A DNA stretch of 28,437 nt from an uncultured Eubacteriales bacterium (GCA_900319835.1 ONPY01000019.1:1-28437), one strand, 5' to 3'; positions 5,598-12,909 are shown, counted from the first letter of the stretch. Numbers and translations are program-made. The notes: generated by a model not told the origin, from the sequence alone.

Positions 5598-7354
5598 CGG
5601 GATTTACCTTTCAGAGCTTGAAGCCGCAGGACAGTTTAAGCAATGAGCTTCGCAGCGTGATCCGCGATAATGTTTTGCAGTTCTACGCCAAGGGGCTATC
5701 TGCGGAAGCGGAGGAAGAAGGTCTGACCGCTCTGTATGAGCGCCTTTCGCAGGAAGATAAGCTGGATGGTGAAAGTAACTCCATAGCAAACCAGAAGAAG
5801 ATTCTGGAACGCTACTGCAAGGATCACGGGATTACCGCCTACCGCCATTATGACGAGGATGACGGTTATTCCGGCACAAACTTCAACCGTCCGGGCTTCC
5901 AGCGTATGCTTGCCGACATCAAGGCAGGACGGATCAAGCGCGTCATCGTAAAGGACATGAGCCGCTTTGGGCGCGATTATCTCCAAGTGGGAATGTATAC
6001 CGATGTTGTTTTCCCGGAGTTTGGCGTTCATTTCATTGCCGTCAATGACGGCGTGGACAGCACACGCGGCGAAAGTGAGTTTACCGCGATCCGCAATGTG
6101 TTCAACGAAATGTATGCCCGCGATACCTCTAAGAAGATTCGCGCTACATGGCAGAGTAAAGGCAAGTCCGGCGAGCATTTGACGACCATTCCGCCCTATG
6201 GGTATATGAAAAGCCCGGAGGACAAAAAGAAATGGATCGTCGATGAAGAAGCCGCAGCCGTCGTACAGAAGATATTCTCCCTGTGCGCGTCTGGCAAGGG
6301 ACCCACGCAGATTGCTAAATGGCTCAAACAGCAGCAAATCTTGAACCCAACTGCCTATTGCCATGCGAAAGGTCTGCCGACCAGCAACAAGCCGACAGCA
6401 GACCCGTACAAATGGACAAATGAAACGGTTTCCCGCATTTTGGAGCGCGTAGACTATCTGGGGCATACAGTAAACTTCAAGACCACAAAGAAGTCCTACA
6501 AGAGCAAGAAGAAAATCTGGAATGACCCTGAGAATTGGGTGATCTTCGAGAACACCCAGCCACCGATCATCGAGGAAAGCGTGTTCCTGATTGTTCAGAA
6601 CATTCGCAAGGCGCGTCGCCGTCCTACCAAGATGGGTGAAATGGGTATGTTCTCCGGGCTTCTGTATTGCGCAGAGTGCGGCGGCAAAATGTATCAATGC
6701 CGCGCTACCAACTTTGCAGAGAACCAGAAATACTTCATCTGCTCCACCTACCGCAAGGGCAAGGATCTCTGCACGACCCATTCTATCAAGAATGTTGTGC
6801 TGCATGAAATTGTTCTGCGAAATCTGCGGGAAGCAATCTCCTATGTTTCAGAACATGAAGCGGAGTTCATTCAGGACGCAGCCGAGAGCGATATGCGGGA
6901 CAGAGATGCAGAGTTTGTTCGGAAGCGTGAAACGCTGGCAAAGGCGGACACGCGAATTGCCGAGCTTGACCGCATTATCTCCCGACTGTATGAGGACAAC
7001 GTGATTGGCAAGCTGTCAGATGAACGGTTTATCAAAATGTCCCATGACTACGAGTTGGAACAAAGCAACCTGAAATCAATGGCAGAAGTCCTGCGCAAGG
7101 ATCTGAAGCAGCAGGAGCAGCAGAAAACCAATGTCAAGGCGTTTATCGCTGCCGTGAAGAAGTACACGGATTTGCAGGAGCTTGACGCGGCTGTTCTCCG
7201 TGCTTTCATTGACAGGATCGAAGTTTCCCATGTTGACAAGAAATCCAGAACGAGGGAAATCACCATCGTCTATAACTTCATCGGTGCATTTGACTTCACA
7301 CGGGCAATCGAAAATGCCCGCAACACAAGTAAAAAAGAGCAAAGAACGGCATAG
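5594..7354 (+). CDS. Large serine recombinase (TnpX/TndX-like)
   Basis: This 586-residue enzyme cuts and rejoins DNA for excision and integration of the element. The resolvase domain (~residues 45-190) carries YERLSQED with catalytic Ser52, DGYSGTNFNRPGFQRML, KDMSRFGRDYLQVG and the E-helix region. The recombinase domain (~200-350) contains PPYGYMKS and the typical spaced tryptophans. The zinc ribbon begins at Cys359-x2-Cys362 with a second Cys pair near CSTYRKGKDLC. A coiled-coil-rich C-terminus and a VSHVDKKSRTREITIVYNF end follow, as in TnpX of Tn4451. I chose ATG 5594 for its overlap with the upstream stop; ATG 5588 is possible. An extra ~45 residues precede the resolvase core. Confidence 0.9.
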   Translation: MTGFTFQSLKPQDSLSNELRSVIRDNVLQFYAKGLSAEAEEEGLTALYERLSQEDKLDGESNSIANQKKILERYCKDHGITAYRHYDEDDGYSGTNFNRPGFQRMLADIKAGRIKRVIVKDMSRFGRDYLQVGMYTDVVFPEFGVHFIAVNDGVDSTRGESEFTAIRNVFNEMYARDTSKKIRATWQSKGKSGEHLTTIPPYGYMKSPEDKKKWIVDEEAAAVVQKIFSLCASGKGPTQIAKWLKQQQILNPTAYCHAKGLPTSNKPTADPYKWTNETVSRILERVDYLGHTVNFKTTKKSYKSKKKIWNDPENWVIFENTQPPIIEESVFLIVQNIRKARRRPTKMGEMGMFSGLLYCAECGGKMYQCRATNFAENQKYFICSTYRKGKDLCTTHSIKNVVLHEIVLRNLREAISYVSEHEAEFIQDAAESDMRDRDAEFVRKRETLAKADTRIAELDRIISRLYEDNVIGKLSDERFIKMSHDYELEQSNLKSMAEVLRKDLKQQEQQKTNVKAFIAAVKKYTDLQELDAAVLRAFIDRIEVSHVDKKSRTREITIVYNFIGAFDFTRAIENARNTSKKEQRTA

Positions 7355-7379
7355 CCATTAAGCTACACCGTTCCTTGCT
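7338..7379. repeat. Inverted repeat overlapping the recombinase stop codon
   Basis: AGCAAAGAACGG (7338-7349) pairs with CCGTTCCTTGCT (7368-7379), 11 of 12 positions, with an inner TAGC/GCTA pair. It spans the recombinase stop at 7352-7354 and lies at the expected element end, so it may be part of the right attachment region or a terminator. Confidence 0.4.
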
Positions 7380-7434
7380 TCAATGTTTTCCTAAGTCACC
7401 GCCCCATCAGCGCGGGGCTTTTTCATTTTTCCCA
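7380..7434. other. Probable right end of the integrative element
   Basis: Gene content and base composition change between the recombinase stop and the chromosomal promoter at 7435. The recombinase of TnpX-type elements normally lies next to one end. The exact attachment site cannot be set because the left end is not in the window. Confidence 0.4.
7401..7430 (+). terminator. Short intrinsic terminator at element end
   Basis: GCCCC (7401-7405) pairs with GGGGC (7414-7418) around an 8-base loop, followed by a T-rich tail interrupted by CA. It insulates the chromosomal regulator from element transcription. Confidence 0.5.
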
Positions 7435-7463
7435 TTGACGAGCGGAGAAAAATACGCTATACT
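7435..7463 (+). promoter_or_regulatory. Promoter of the DtxR/MntR-like gene
   Basis: TTGACG (7435-7440) and TATACT (7458-7463) are separated by 17 bases, close to the sigma-A consensus. Confidence 0.7.
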
Positions 7464-7464
7464 G

Positions 7465-7492
7465 GCATCAGTTAAAGATAGCTAACTGCTGC
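7465..7492. promoter_or_regulatory. Candidate autoregulatory operator
   Basis: GCATCAGTTA (7465-7474) and TAACTGCTGC (7483-7492) form an inverted repeat matching at 9 of 10 positions with an 8-base gap. It lies directly after the -10 box and before the ribosome binding site, where a repressor would block early transcription. Autoregulation by the encoded DtxR/MntR-like protein is inferred. Confidence 0.45.
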
Positions 7493-7507
7493 TTGGGAGG
7501 TGTTGTG

Positions 7508-7885
7508 GTGAATTTGCATAAATCCGGTGAGGACTATCTGGAGGCCATTCTGGTCCTGAAGCATAAAAACGGCCTGGTGCGCTCTCTGGATGTGGCAGAG
7601 CACATGGGCGTGAGCAAGCCCAGCATCTCCAACGCGGTGCGCCTGCTGCGGGAGGGCGGCTTCCTCACCATGGACGAGGCCAAGCACCTGGAGCTGACAG
7701 AGCTCGGCAGGGAAGTGGCGGAGCGGATCTATGAGCGCCACATACTGCTGACCCGCGGCCTGATCGCCATCGGCGTGGACCCGGTTGTGGCCGAGCGGGA
7801 CGCCTGCCGCATAGAGCACGACATCAGTCGGGAGAGCTTTGACAAGCTGAAGGACTTCATTGCCGAAAGGATCGGAGAGCACTGA
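7508..7885 (+). CDS. Metal-dependent DtxR/MntR-family repressor
   Basis: This 125-residue protein has an N-terminal winged helix (VRSLDVAEHMGVSKPSISNA, residues 24-43) and a C-terminal dimerisation/metal domain, without the SH3-like domain of long DtxR proteins; that short layout is MntR-like. Metal ligands by alignment to MntR are Asp9, Glu12, His78, Cys100, Glu103 and His104. Cys100 replaces the MntR glutamate and gives the ACRxEH pattern of iron-type DtxR. It should repress metal uptake when Mn or Fe is abundant. I chose GTG 7508 because GGGAGG (7495-7500) lies 7 bases upstream; GTG 7505 and TTG 7493 are poorer. No transporter is adjacent, and the integrated element sits just upstream. Confidence 0.85.
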   Translation: MNLHKSGEDYLEAILVLKHKNGLVRSLDVAEHMGVSKPSISNAVRLLREGGFLTMDEAKHLELTELGREVAERIYERHILLTRGLIAIGVDPVVAERDACRIEHDISRESFDKLKDFIAERIGEH

Positions 7886-7944
7886 CCGCTTTTTTCAAAA
7901 CAATAACAAAAGCCACCCATAGAATCCTCTTTTTCTCTGCGCGG

Positions 7945-7985
7945 ATGCCCCGGCGGACACAGGAACTGTCCGCCGGGGCATTTTG
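7945..7985. terminator. Strong intrinsic terminator after the DtxR/MntR-like gene
   Basis: A perfect 15-bp stem (7945-7959 with 7967-7981) with a 7-base loop is followed by TTTT, so it should stop transcription well. Confidence 0.85.
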
Positions 7986-8016
7986 CATGTTTTTTCATAA
8001 TACCCGGAATCCTATC

Positions 8017-8045
8017 TTGACAAAGAGTGAGAAATCTGCTATATT
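8017..8045 (+). promoter_or_regulatory. Promoter of the peroxidase-ohrR operon
   Basis: A perfect TTGACA (8017-8022) and TATATT (8040-8045) are spaced by 17 bases. This is one of the strongest promoters in the window, as expected for a gene held down by a repressor. Confidence 0.8.
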
Positions 8046-8055
8046 CAGTTTAGCA

Positions 8056-8078
8056 AAATTAATTGAACACAATTGATT
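8056..8078. promoter_or_regulatory. Candidate OhrR operator
   Basis: The AT-rich near-palindrome AATTAATTG-AACAC-AATTGATT lies between the -10 box and the ribosome binding site. OhrR/MarR sites are usually AT-rich inverted repeats with AATT cores, and an ohrR gene follows in the same operon. The assignment is by position and style only. Confidence 0.45.
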
Positions 8079-8091
8079 GGGAGGTACACTC

Positions 8092-8634
8092 ATGAACGTT
8101 TATGATTTCACCGTGACCGCGCAGGACGGCAGCCAGGTCAATCTCAAGGACTACGCCGGCAAGGTTCTGCTGATCGTCAACACCGCCACTGCCTGCGGCT
8201 TTACGCCTCAGTACGGCCCCATGCAGGAAATCTATGAGGAGTTCCACGACAAGGGACTTGAGATCCTGGACTTCCCCTGCAACCAGTTTGCCGATCAGGC
8301 GCCCGGCACCGACGAGGAGATCCACAGCTTCTGCCAGGGCCGCTTCGGCGTGACCTTCCCGCAGTTTTCCAAGATCGACGTCAACGGCGATAACGCCATC
8401 CCGCTCTATAAGTACCTGACCACCAACACCGCCTTTGAGGGCTTCGGCAAGGGCCCCATGGGTCTTGTGCTTGCACCCATCGTGAAGAAGATGGACAAGG
8501 ATTACAAGAATAACGGCAACATCAAGTGGAACTTCACCAAGTTCCTGATCGACCGCGAGGGCAACATCGTCGCCCGCTTCGAGCCCACTGCGGACATGAA
8601 GCTGGTCAAGGAAAAGATCGCAGAGCAGCTGTAA
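8092..8634 (+). CDS. Glutathione-peroxidase-family thiol peroxidase
   Basis: This 180-residue cytosolic protein has the full single-domain GPx fold: NTATACGFTPQY with peroxidatic Cys35 (Cys, not selenocysteine), FPCNQFADQAPG with catalytic Gln69, and IKWNFTKFLI with the catalytic Trp. Cys81 in HSFCQGRFGVTFP is the probable resolving cysteine, so it likely uses thioredoxin rather than glutathione to reduce peroxides, as is usual in clostridia. GGGAGG precedes ATG 8092. It is co-transcribed with the OhrR-type regulator downstream, which points to induction by organic peroxides. The family is certain; reductant and substrate are inferred. Confidence 0.93.
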   Translation: MNVYDFTVTAQDGSQVNLKDYAGKVLLIVNTATACGFTPQYGPMQEIYEEFHDKGLEILDFPCNQFADQAPGTDEEIHSFCQGRFGVTFPQFSKIDVNGDNAIPLYKYLTTNTAFEGFGKGPMGLVLAPIVKKMDKDYKNNGNIKWNFTKFLIDREGNIVARFEPTADMKLVKEKIAEQL

Positions 8635-8635
8635 G

Positions 8636-8659
8636 AAAGGAGCGCCGCGCTTCGCGGTG
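8636..8659 (+). promoter_or_regulatory. Shine-Dalgarno followed by hairpin before ohrR
   Basis: AAAGGAG (8636-8642) is 26 bases before the ohrR ATG at 8669. The sequence CGCCGCG-CTT-CGCGGTG (8643-8659) between them can form a 7-bp hairpin that would bring the site to about 9 bases from the start. Confidence 0.5.
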
Positions 8660-8668
8660 TGATGTGTG

Positions 8669-9127
8669 ATGAACAGGAAAAGCACAGACAACAGAGCCTA
8701 TGACACATTGCTGCTGGACAGACAGCTCTGCTTCCCGCTGTATGCCTGTGCGCGGGAGGTCGTCAAGCGCTATACGCCGTATCTGGAGGAGATCGGGCTG
8801 ACCTATACCCAGTACATCACGATGCTGGTGCTGTGGGAGACGCCATGCATGACCTCCAAGCAGATCGGTAAACGCCTGAGGCTTGATTCCGGAACCCTGA
8901 CGCCGGTGCTGAAAAAGCTGGAGCAGCGCGGCCTGATCCTCCGCAGACGGGACGAGGCCGACGAGCGCAACCTGCTGGTGGAGCTCACCGAAGACGGAAA
9001 GAACCTGCGGGAGCGCGCGGTGAAAATCCCGCAGCGGCTGGGCGCCTGTCTGAATCTGACGCCGGAGGATGCGGTGCAGCTCTACACCCTTTTGCACCGG
9101 ATGCTGGACGGTCTGGAAAACACATAA
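8669..9127 (+). CDS. ohrR: OhrR-type MarR-family peroxide-sensing repressor
   Basis: This 152-residue protein matches OhrR closely: LLDRQLCFPLYACAREV with reactive Cys21, Tyr35 and Tyr46 at the positions of the tyrosines that contact this cysteine in B. subtilis OhrR, LDSGTLTPVLKKLEQRGLI as recognition helix and RRRDEADERNLLVELT as the wing. A second cysteine, Cys127, lies where 2-Cys OhrR proteins have their partner cysteine, so oxidation may form a disulfide between subunits. It probably represses its own operon through the AT-rich palindrome near 8056-8078 and releases DNA when organic peroxides oxidise Cys21. ATG 8669 is preferred over GTG 8666. Confidence 0.9.
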   Translation: MNRKSTDNRAYDTLLLDRQLCFPLYACAREVVKRYTPYLEEIGLTYTQYITMLVLWETPCMTSKQIGKRLRLDSGTLTPVLKKLEQRGLILRRRDEADERNLLVELTEDGKNLRERAVKIPQRLGACLNLTPEDAVQLYTLLHRMLDGLENT

Positions 9128-9128
9128 G

Positions 9129-9174
9129 AGAAACGGTACAGACGGAGGAGACTCCGGCTGTGCCGTTTCTTTTG
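9129..9174 (+). terminator. Intrinsic terminator after ohrR
   Basis: AGAAACGGTACAG (9129-9141) pairs with CTGTGCCGTTTCT (9158-9170) with one G-T pair, with an inner CGGAG/CTCCG stem, followed by T-rich sequence. Confidence 0.85.
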
Positions 9175-9192
9175 GAAAATAACAGAAACGGC

Positions 9193-9221
9193 TTGTTTTT
9201 AGTCGGGGATTCCCGTATAAT
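9193..9221 (+). promoter_or_regulatory. Promoter of the VanW-domain gene
   Basis: TTGTTT (9193-9198) and consensus TATAAT (9216-9221) are 17 bases apart. Confidence 0.65.
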
Positions 9222-9235
9222 AAACCAATACGGGA
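9211..9235. promoter_or_regulatory. Inverted repeat over the -10 box
   Basis: TCCCGTAT (9211-9218) and ATACGGGA (9228-9235) form a perfect 8-bp inverted repeat with a 9-base gap. The left arm includes the start of the -10 box, a classic repressor position. The binding protein is unknown. Confidence 0.45.
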
Positions 9236-9247
9236 AGGAGGGACACT

Positions 9248-10846
9248 ATGAAAAAAGTCTTAACCGTATTCCTTGTACTGTTGATTTTTCTTGTGATTCT
9301 CGGGGGCTGTGCCCTGTATCTGGGCTACTACGTCACCAATGGGAACACCAATGTCCGCTATGTCTATGTGGGGGACACCAATGTCAGCGGCCTGACGCGG
9401 GATGAGACGGAAAACCTGCTGATCGAGCGCGGATGGAAGTCCCGGGCGGAGACGCCGCTGGTGGTGACCACCTACCGCGACGTGAGCTTTGAGGTGGAGC
9501 CGCTGCGCGCCGGCACTGCCGTCACGGTCGATTCGCTGGTGGACGCGGCCTTTGCCTACGGGCACAACGATGAGATGATCACCAACCTCATCACGGCCGT
9601 GAAAACGCTGCTGAACCCCGTGGATGTCAGCAAACGGGAGGCTACGGTCGACACCGTCTATCTGGATGCGCTGATCGACGCCTGTGAGCAGCGCGTCAAC
9701 GAAAGCCTTGCGGACGAGGAATACACCGTGGACGCCCACGCCGGAGAAATGACTCTGGTCAAAGGCTGGCAGGGACTGCACTTTGACCGCGCGGATTTCC
9801 GCGCTGCCATTTTAACTGCACTGGAATCCGGCGCTACGGAACTGCATTACACCAAGCTGGCCGAGGAACCGGCGGCTCCGGACTTTGAGGCCATCCACCG
9901 CGAACTGGAGCGCGAGCCCGCGGACGCCTACTATACCGACGACGGCACCTTCAACGTGGTGGATGAAATCGTCGGCTGCAAGTTTGACGTGGCCGAAGCC
10001 CAGAGACTTTGGGACGTCGCGGCCCCGGGCGAGAAGGTGACGGTCCCGCTGGACATCGTCTGGCCCGAGGTGACCGGCGAACAGCTGCGCGGGCAGCTCT
10101 ATCACGATCTGCTGGGCGCGTGCCTGACCAAGTTCCCCAACTCCGCGGAGAACCGCCGCAGCAACCTTAACCTCTGCGCCGAACGCATCAACGGTTTCAT
10201 CCTCTATCCGGGCGAGACCTTCTCCTATAACGAGGTGGTGGGCGAGCGCACCGAGGAAGCCGGCTTTCTGCCGGCGCCGGCCTACGTCAACGGTGACGTG
10301 AAGGATGAGATTGGCGGCGGCGCCTGTCAGGTGTCCAGCACCCTCTATGCCGCGACGGCCTTTGCCTTCCTGGAGACGGTGGACCGCTCCTGCCATGTCT
10401 TCCCGGTCAACTACATGCAGATGGGAACCGACGCCACCGTCACCATCCCCGCCGAGGGTAAATCCATCGACTTCAAGTTCCGCAACAACAAGAATTTTCC
10501 CATCAAGATCGTGACGGATTTCAACGATGAGGAGCGCACCATCTCTGTGGAAATCTGGGGCACCCTGGAAGACGACGATTACATGCCCGTGGAGTTTGAC
10601 AATACCTACGGCTGGACCTACGACTACGACCGCTTTATCGATCCGGCCTACCCGGACAGAGAGGGTTATACCATCAAGTTCCTGGTGGACATCTACAACG
10701 GCACGGAGGAAGACGGACGCTTCTTCTACCGCACGATTACCCACCGCCAGGTGATCGACCAGGAGGGGAATATCGTGGAGGACACGATCCTCAATCCCGG
10801 CGAGCCCGGCAAGTATGCCATGGACACCTACTACGAGCATCCCTGA
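9248..10846 (+). CDS. VanW-domain membrane-anchored cell-envelope protein
   Basis: This 532-residue protein has an N-terminal membrane anchor (residues ~4-29) and an extracellular part. Residues ~40-280 resemble the peptidoglycan-binding-4 (YoaR) type repeats. Residues ~295-430 are the VanW domain, with LYPGETFSYNEVVGERTEEAG and EIGGGACQVSSTLYAA, and a beta-rich tail follows. VanW-domain proteins are widespread in clostridia; a general role in the cell envelope is assumed but their biochemistry is unresolved. Despite the name, this chromosomal gene is not evidence of vancomycin resistance. AAGGAGG precedes ATG 9248. A dUTPase-like gene follows after 31 bases and may share the transcript. Confidence 0.88.
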   Translation: MKKVLTVFLVLLIFLVILGGCALYLGYYVTNGNTNVRYVYVGDTNVSGLTRDETENLLIERGWKSRAETPLVVTTYRDVSFEVEPLRAGTAVTVDSLVDAAFAYGHNDEMITNLITAVKTLLNPVDVSKREATVDTVYLDALIDACEQRVNESLADEEYTVDAHAGEMTLVKGWQGLHFDRADFRAAILTALESGATELHYTKLAEEPAAPDFEAIHRELEREPADAYYTDDGTFNVVDEIVGCKFDVAEAQRLWDVAAPGEKVTVPLDIVWPEVTGEQLRGQLYHDLLGACLTKFPNSAENRRSNLNLCAERINGFILYPGETFSYNEVVGERTEEAGFLPAPAYVNGDVKDEIGGGACQVSSTLYAATAFAFLETVDRSCHVFPVNYMQMGTDATVTIPAEGKSIDFKFRNNKNFPIKIVTDFNDEERTISVEIWGTLEDDDYMPVEFDNTYGWTYDYDRFIDPAYPDREGYTIKFLVDIYNGTEEDGRFFYRTITHRQVIDQEGNIVEDTILNPGEPGKYAMDTYYEHP

Positions 10847-10877
10847 CGAAAACGAAAAAGCAAAAGAGGAGCCGACT

Positions 10878-11366
10878 ATGAACCGTATTTCCTTTGCCAA
10901 AATCCGCGAGGGCGCCGTTATCCCCTCCAAGCGGGACGAGGATTCCGACTACGACCTCTATGCCTGCTTCGACGAGGACGAGTTTGTCATCCCCGCCTTT
11001 TCCACCCGCCTGATCCCCACGGGACTGATCAGCGCCTTTGACAAGTCCCTGGGCGTCAAGTTTGAGGAGCGCGGCAGCAACACCAAATGGTGCGGGATTG
11101 TGCAGGCCGGGGTCATCGACAGCGGCTACCGCGGCGAATGGGTCTGTGCCATGTATAACGGCAACCCGGTCCCGGTCCACATCACAAAGGCGGTGGAGGA
11201 GGTACAGCGGATGGAAGACCGGGTTCTGGTGCCCTATGCCAAGGCCATCTGCCAGTTCCATGTGCGGCAGATCCCGGAGACGGAAATCTGCGAGACCACG
11301 GCGGAGGAGATCTACGCGCAGAGCTCTGAGCGCGGGGCGGGGAAGCTCGGCAGCAGCGGCAAGTAA
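10878..11366 (+). CDS. dUTPase-family protein
   Basis: This 162-residue protein carries the trimeric dUTPase motifs: DSDYDLYA (residues 23-29, motif 1), ERGSNTKWCGI (motif 2 region, varied from RSS/RSG), GVIDSGYRGE with catalytic Asp81 and stacking Tyr84 (motif 3), and a C-terminal SSERGAGKLGSSGK like the flexible motif 5 (RGxGGFGS). The family hydrolyses dUTP to dUMP and keeps uracil out of DNA; some members act on dCTP. The start at 10878 follows AGAGGAG. Motif 2 is atypical, so substrate may differ. A terminator follows directly. Confidence 0.8.
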   Translation: MNRISFAKIREGAVIPSKRDEDSDYDLYACFDEDEFVIPAFSTRLIPTGLISAFDKSLGVKFEERGSNTKWCGIVQAGVIDSGYRGEWVCAMYNGNPVPVHITKAVEEVQRMEDRVLVPYAKAICQFHVRQIPETEICETTAEEIYAQSSERGAGKLGSSGK

Positions 11367-11375
11367 AAACACGGG

Positions 11376-11411
11376 AAAAGGATCGAGGCCTTGGAGCCTT
11401 GATCCTTTTTT
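11376..11411 (+). terminator. Intrinsic terminator after the dUTPase-like gene
   Basis: A 14-bp stem (11376-11389 with 11396-11409, one G-T pair) with a six-base loop ends in a run of T. Confidence 0.9.
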
Positions 11412-11461
11412 CATGGGAAAAAGTTTCAGGCGCTTTTTGCCGAAATCTTGCGGAAAAGGTC

Positions 11462-11490
11462 TTGCAGGGTCAAAAGGCCTGTGTTATACT
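11462..11490 (+). promoter_or_regulatory. Promoter of the Ig-like surface protein gene
   Basis: TTGCAG (11462-11467) and TATACT (11485-11490) are 17 bases apart, 64 bases before the chosen start. Confidence 0.6.
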
Positions 11491-11553
11491 TAACATAACG
11501 TGTCCAAAACCGATGTTATGGACGTTAATCCAAAGCAGACGGAGTGCAAAAAG

Positions 11554-12861
11554 ATGAAAAAACAGAGCTTTAAGATATTTCTGATCCTGGTTCTGAGCGT
11601 TTGCATCGCGATGGCCCTGCCCGGCCTGAGCGCCGCGGCGGACTATCTCGGGGAGTTTACCGAGGGGGAGGCCATCGGAACTGTGAAATTCTATTCCAGC
11701 TCCCTGCCCATCATCGATGTGGCGCTGAGCTCCGGCGGCCTGCCAAGAGGCGTGCAGCCCACCTGGAATGAAGACGGCGTGTACCTGACCGGCACACCAA
11801 AGACCTCCGGCAGCTACTCGGCCGAGTATCTGGTGAGCACCTCGGAGGGCGTGCAGACCGCCACGGTGAGCTTCAACGTGGCCGCGGCGCCTGAGGCGAC
11901 GCCTACCCCCACCGAGCAGCCCGCCGCCACCCAGAAGCCGGCCAGCGCGGAGCTGGAGATCACCAAGCACCCCTCCGGGGAGTTCGTGGAATCCGGCGAC
12001 GACCGGGAAGTGAAGTTCATCGCCCGCGCGGAAAACGCGGAGAAGATCGTGTGGCGCCTGGTCAGCCCCGACGCCAGCAACACGGTGCAGTGCACCGACG
12101 CGTCTGATTTCTTCCCCGGCCTGGAGGTCAAGGGCCTCGGCACCGACACCCTGATCCTCAAGCATGTGACCAACGCCATGAACGGCTGGTATGTGGAGGC
12201 GCAGTTCTGGAACGGCAGCACCCATCTGGAATCTGCCGGCGCGCGCATCACCGTTGTCGATTCCGAGGGCAATGAGATCGGCGCTCCCGCCCCCACGGCA
12301 GCGCCAGCCGAGACGACCAAGCCCGCTGCGACAGCCGCGCCCGCCCCGGACAATACCGGCAGTCTCCCCGTGGACAACGACGCCAAGACCGCCAACATCA
12401 GTGTGCAGCCTGAGAGCGCGGAGATCAAGGCCGGCGACTCCCACACCCTGAGCGTGGTGGCGACCTCGCCCAACAATGGCAGCCTGACCTATCAGTGGTA
12501 CAGCGCAGCGACGGACAATCTCAACGCCGCGCTGCCCATCGGCGGCGCCTCCGATGCCTCCTATACCATCGAGAACGCCAGCGAGACGGCCTACTACTGG
12601 GCCGCGGTGTGGAATGTGAAGGACGGAACGCGCAGCCAGGCTGTGTTTACCGAGGCGGCGGAGGTGAAGCTGGCTGTGGAGGCCACGCCCACGCCCCTGC
12701 CCACCGAGGCTCCCGAGCCCTCTCCGGAGCGCGGCGGACTCTTCAGCTCCGACATCAATTTCCAGCTTGTCATGTTCAGCGTGATCGGCCTTCTCGCTCT
12801 GGCGGCTCTGATCGGCGTGGTGATTTTCCTGCGCAAGGACAGCAAGAACAAAGCGGAATAA
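11554..12861 (+). CDS. Secreted, membrane-anchored Ig-like surface protein
   Basis: This 435-residue protein has a signal peptide (residues 1 to about 27, ending LSAAA). The first domain has a putative-Ig (He_PIG) pattern, LPRGVQPTWNEDGVYLTGTP with SGSYSAEY. A Pro/Thr/Ala linker (EATPTPTEQPAATQKP) leads to a second beta domain and another Pro/Thr/Ala-rich linker. An Ig-like domain (SVQPESAEIKAGDSHTL, LTYQWYSA) follows, then a third Pro/Thr-rich stretch, a membrane helix (~residues 404-426) and a short basic tail. There is no LPxTG sorting motif, so it is held by the membrane. The role is probably adhesion or surface binding; the ligand is unknown. ATG 11554 is chosen over GTG 11500 and ATG 11518 because CGGAG lies 9 bases upstream and the signal peptide begins there. 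Confidence 0.75.
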   Translation: MKKQSFKIFLILVLSVCIAMALPGLSAAADYLGEFTEGEAIGTVKFYSSSLPIIDVALSSGGLPRGVQPTWNEDGVYLTGTPKTSGSYSAEYLVSTSEGVQTATVSFNVAAAPEATPTPTEQPAATQKPASAELEITKHPSGEFVESGDDREVKFIARAENAEKIVWRLVSPDASNTVQCTDASDFFPGLEVKGLGTDTLILKHVTNAMNGWYVEAQFWNGSTHLESAGARITVVDSEGNEIGAPAPTAAPAETTKPAATAAPAPDNTGSLPVDNDAKTANISVQPESAEIKAGDSHTLSVVATSPNNGSLTYQWYSAATDNLNAALPIGGASDASYTIENASETAYYWAAVWNVKDGTRSQAVFTEAAEVKLAVEATPTPLPTEAPEPSPERGGLFSSDINFQLVMFSVIGLLALAALIGVVIFLRKDSKNKAE

Positions 12862-12870
12862 TGAGCTTTG

Positions 12871-12909
12871 AACAGAGCGTTCCCCAAAAAACAGGAACGC
12901 TCTGTTTTT
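12871..12909 (+). terminator. Intrinsic terminator after the surface protein
   Basis: A perfect 13-bp stem (12871-12883 with 12894-12906) with an A-rich loop is followed by T's. Confidence 0.9.

Noticed and set aside
5696..6805. Minus-strand open frame of 369 codons inside the recombinase
   Set aside because: The plus-strand recombinase has all catalytic and zinc motifs; the opposite frame has none.
9248..10846. VanW-domain gene as a second vancomycin-resistance locus
   Set aside because: VanW-domain proteins are common in clostridial chromosomes, and no resistance genes lie beside this one; it is outside the integrative element.
11554..12861. Sortase-anchored protein
   Set aside because: The C-terminus has a membrane helix and basic tail but no LPxTG-like motif before it.
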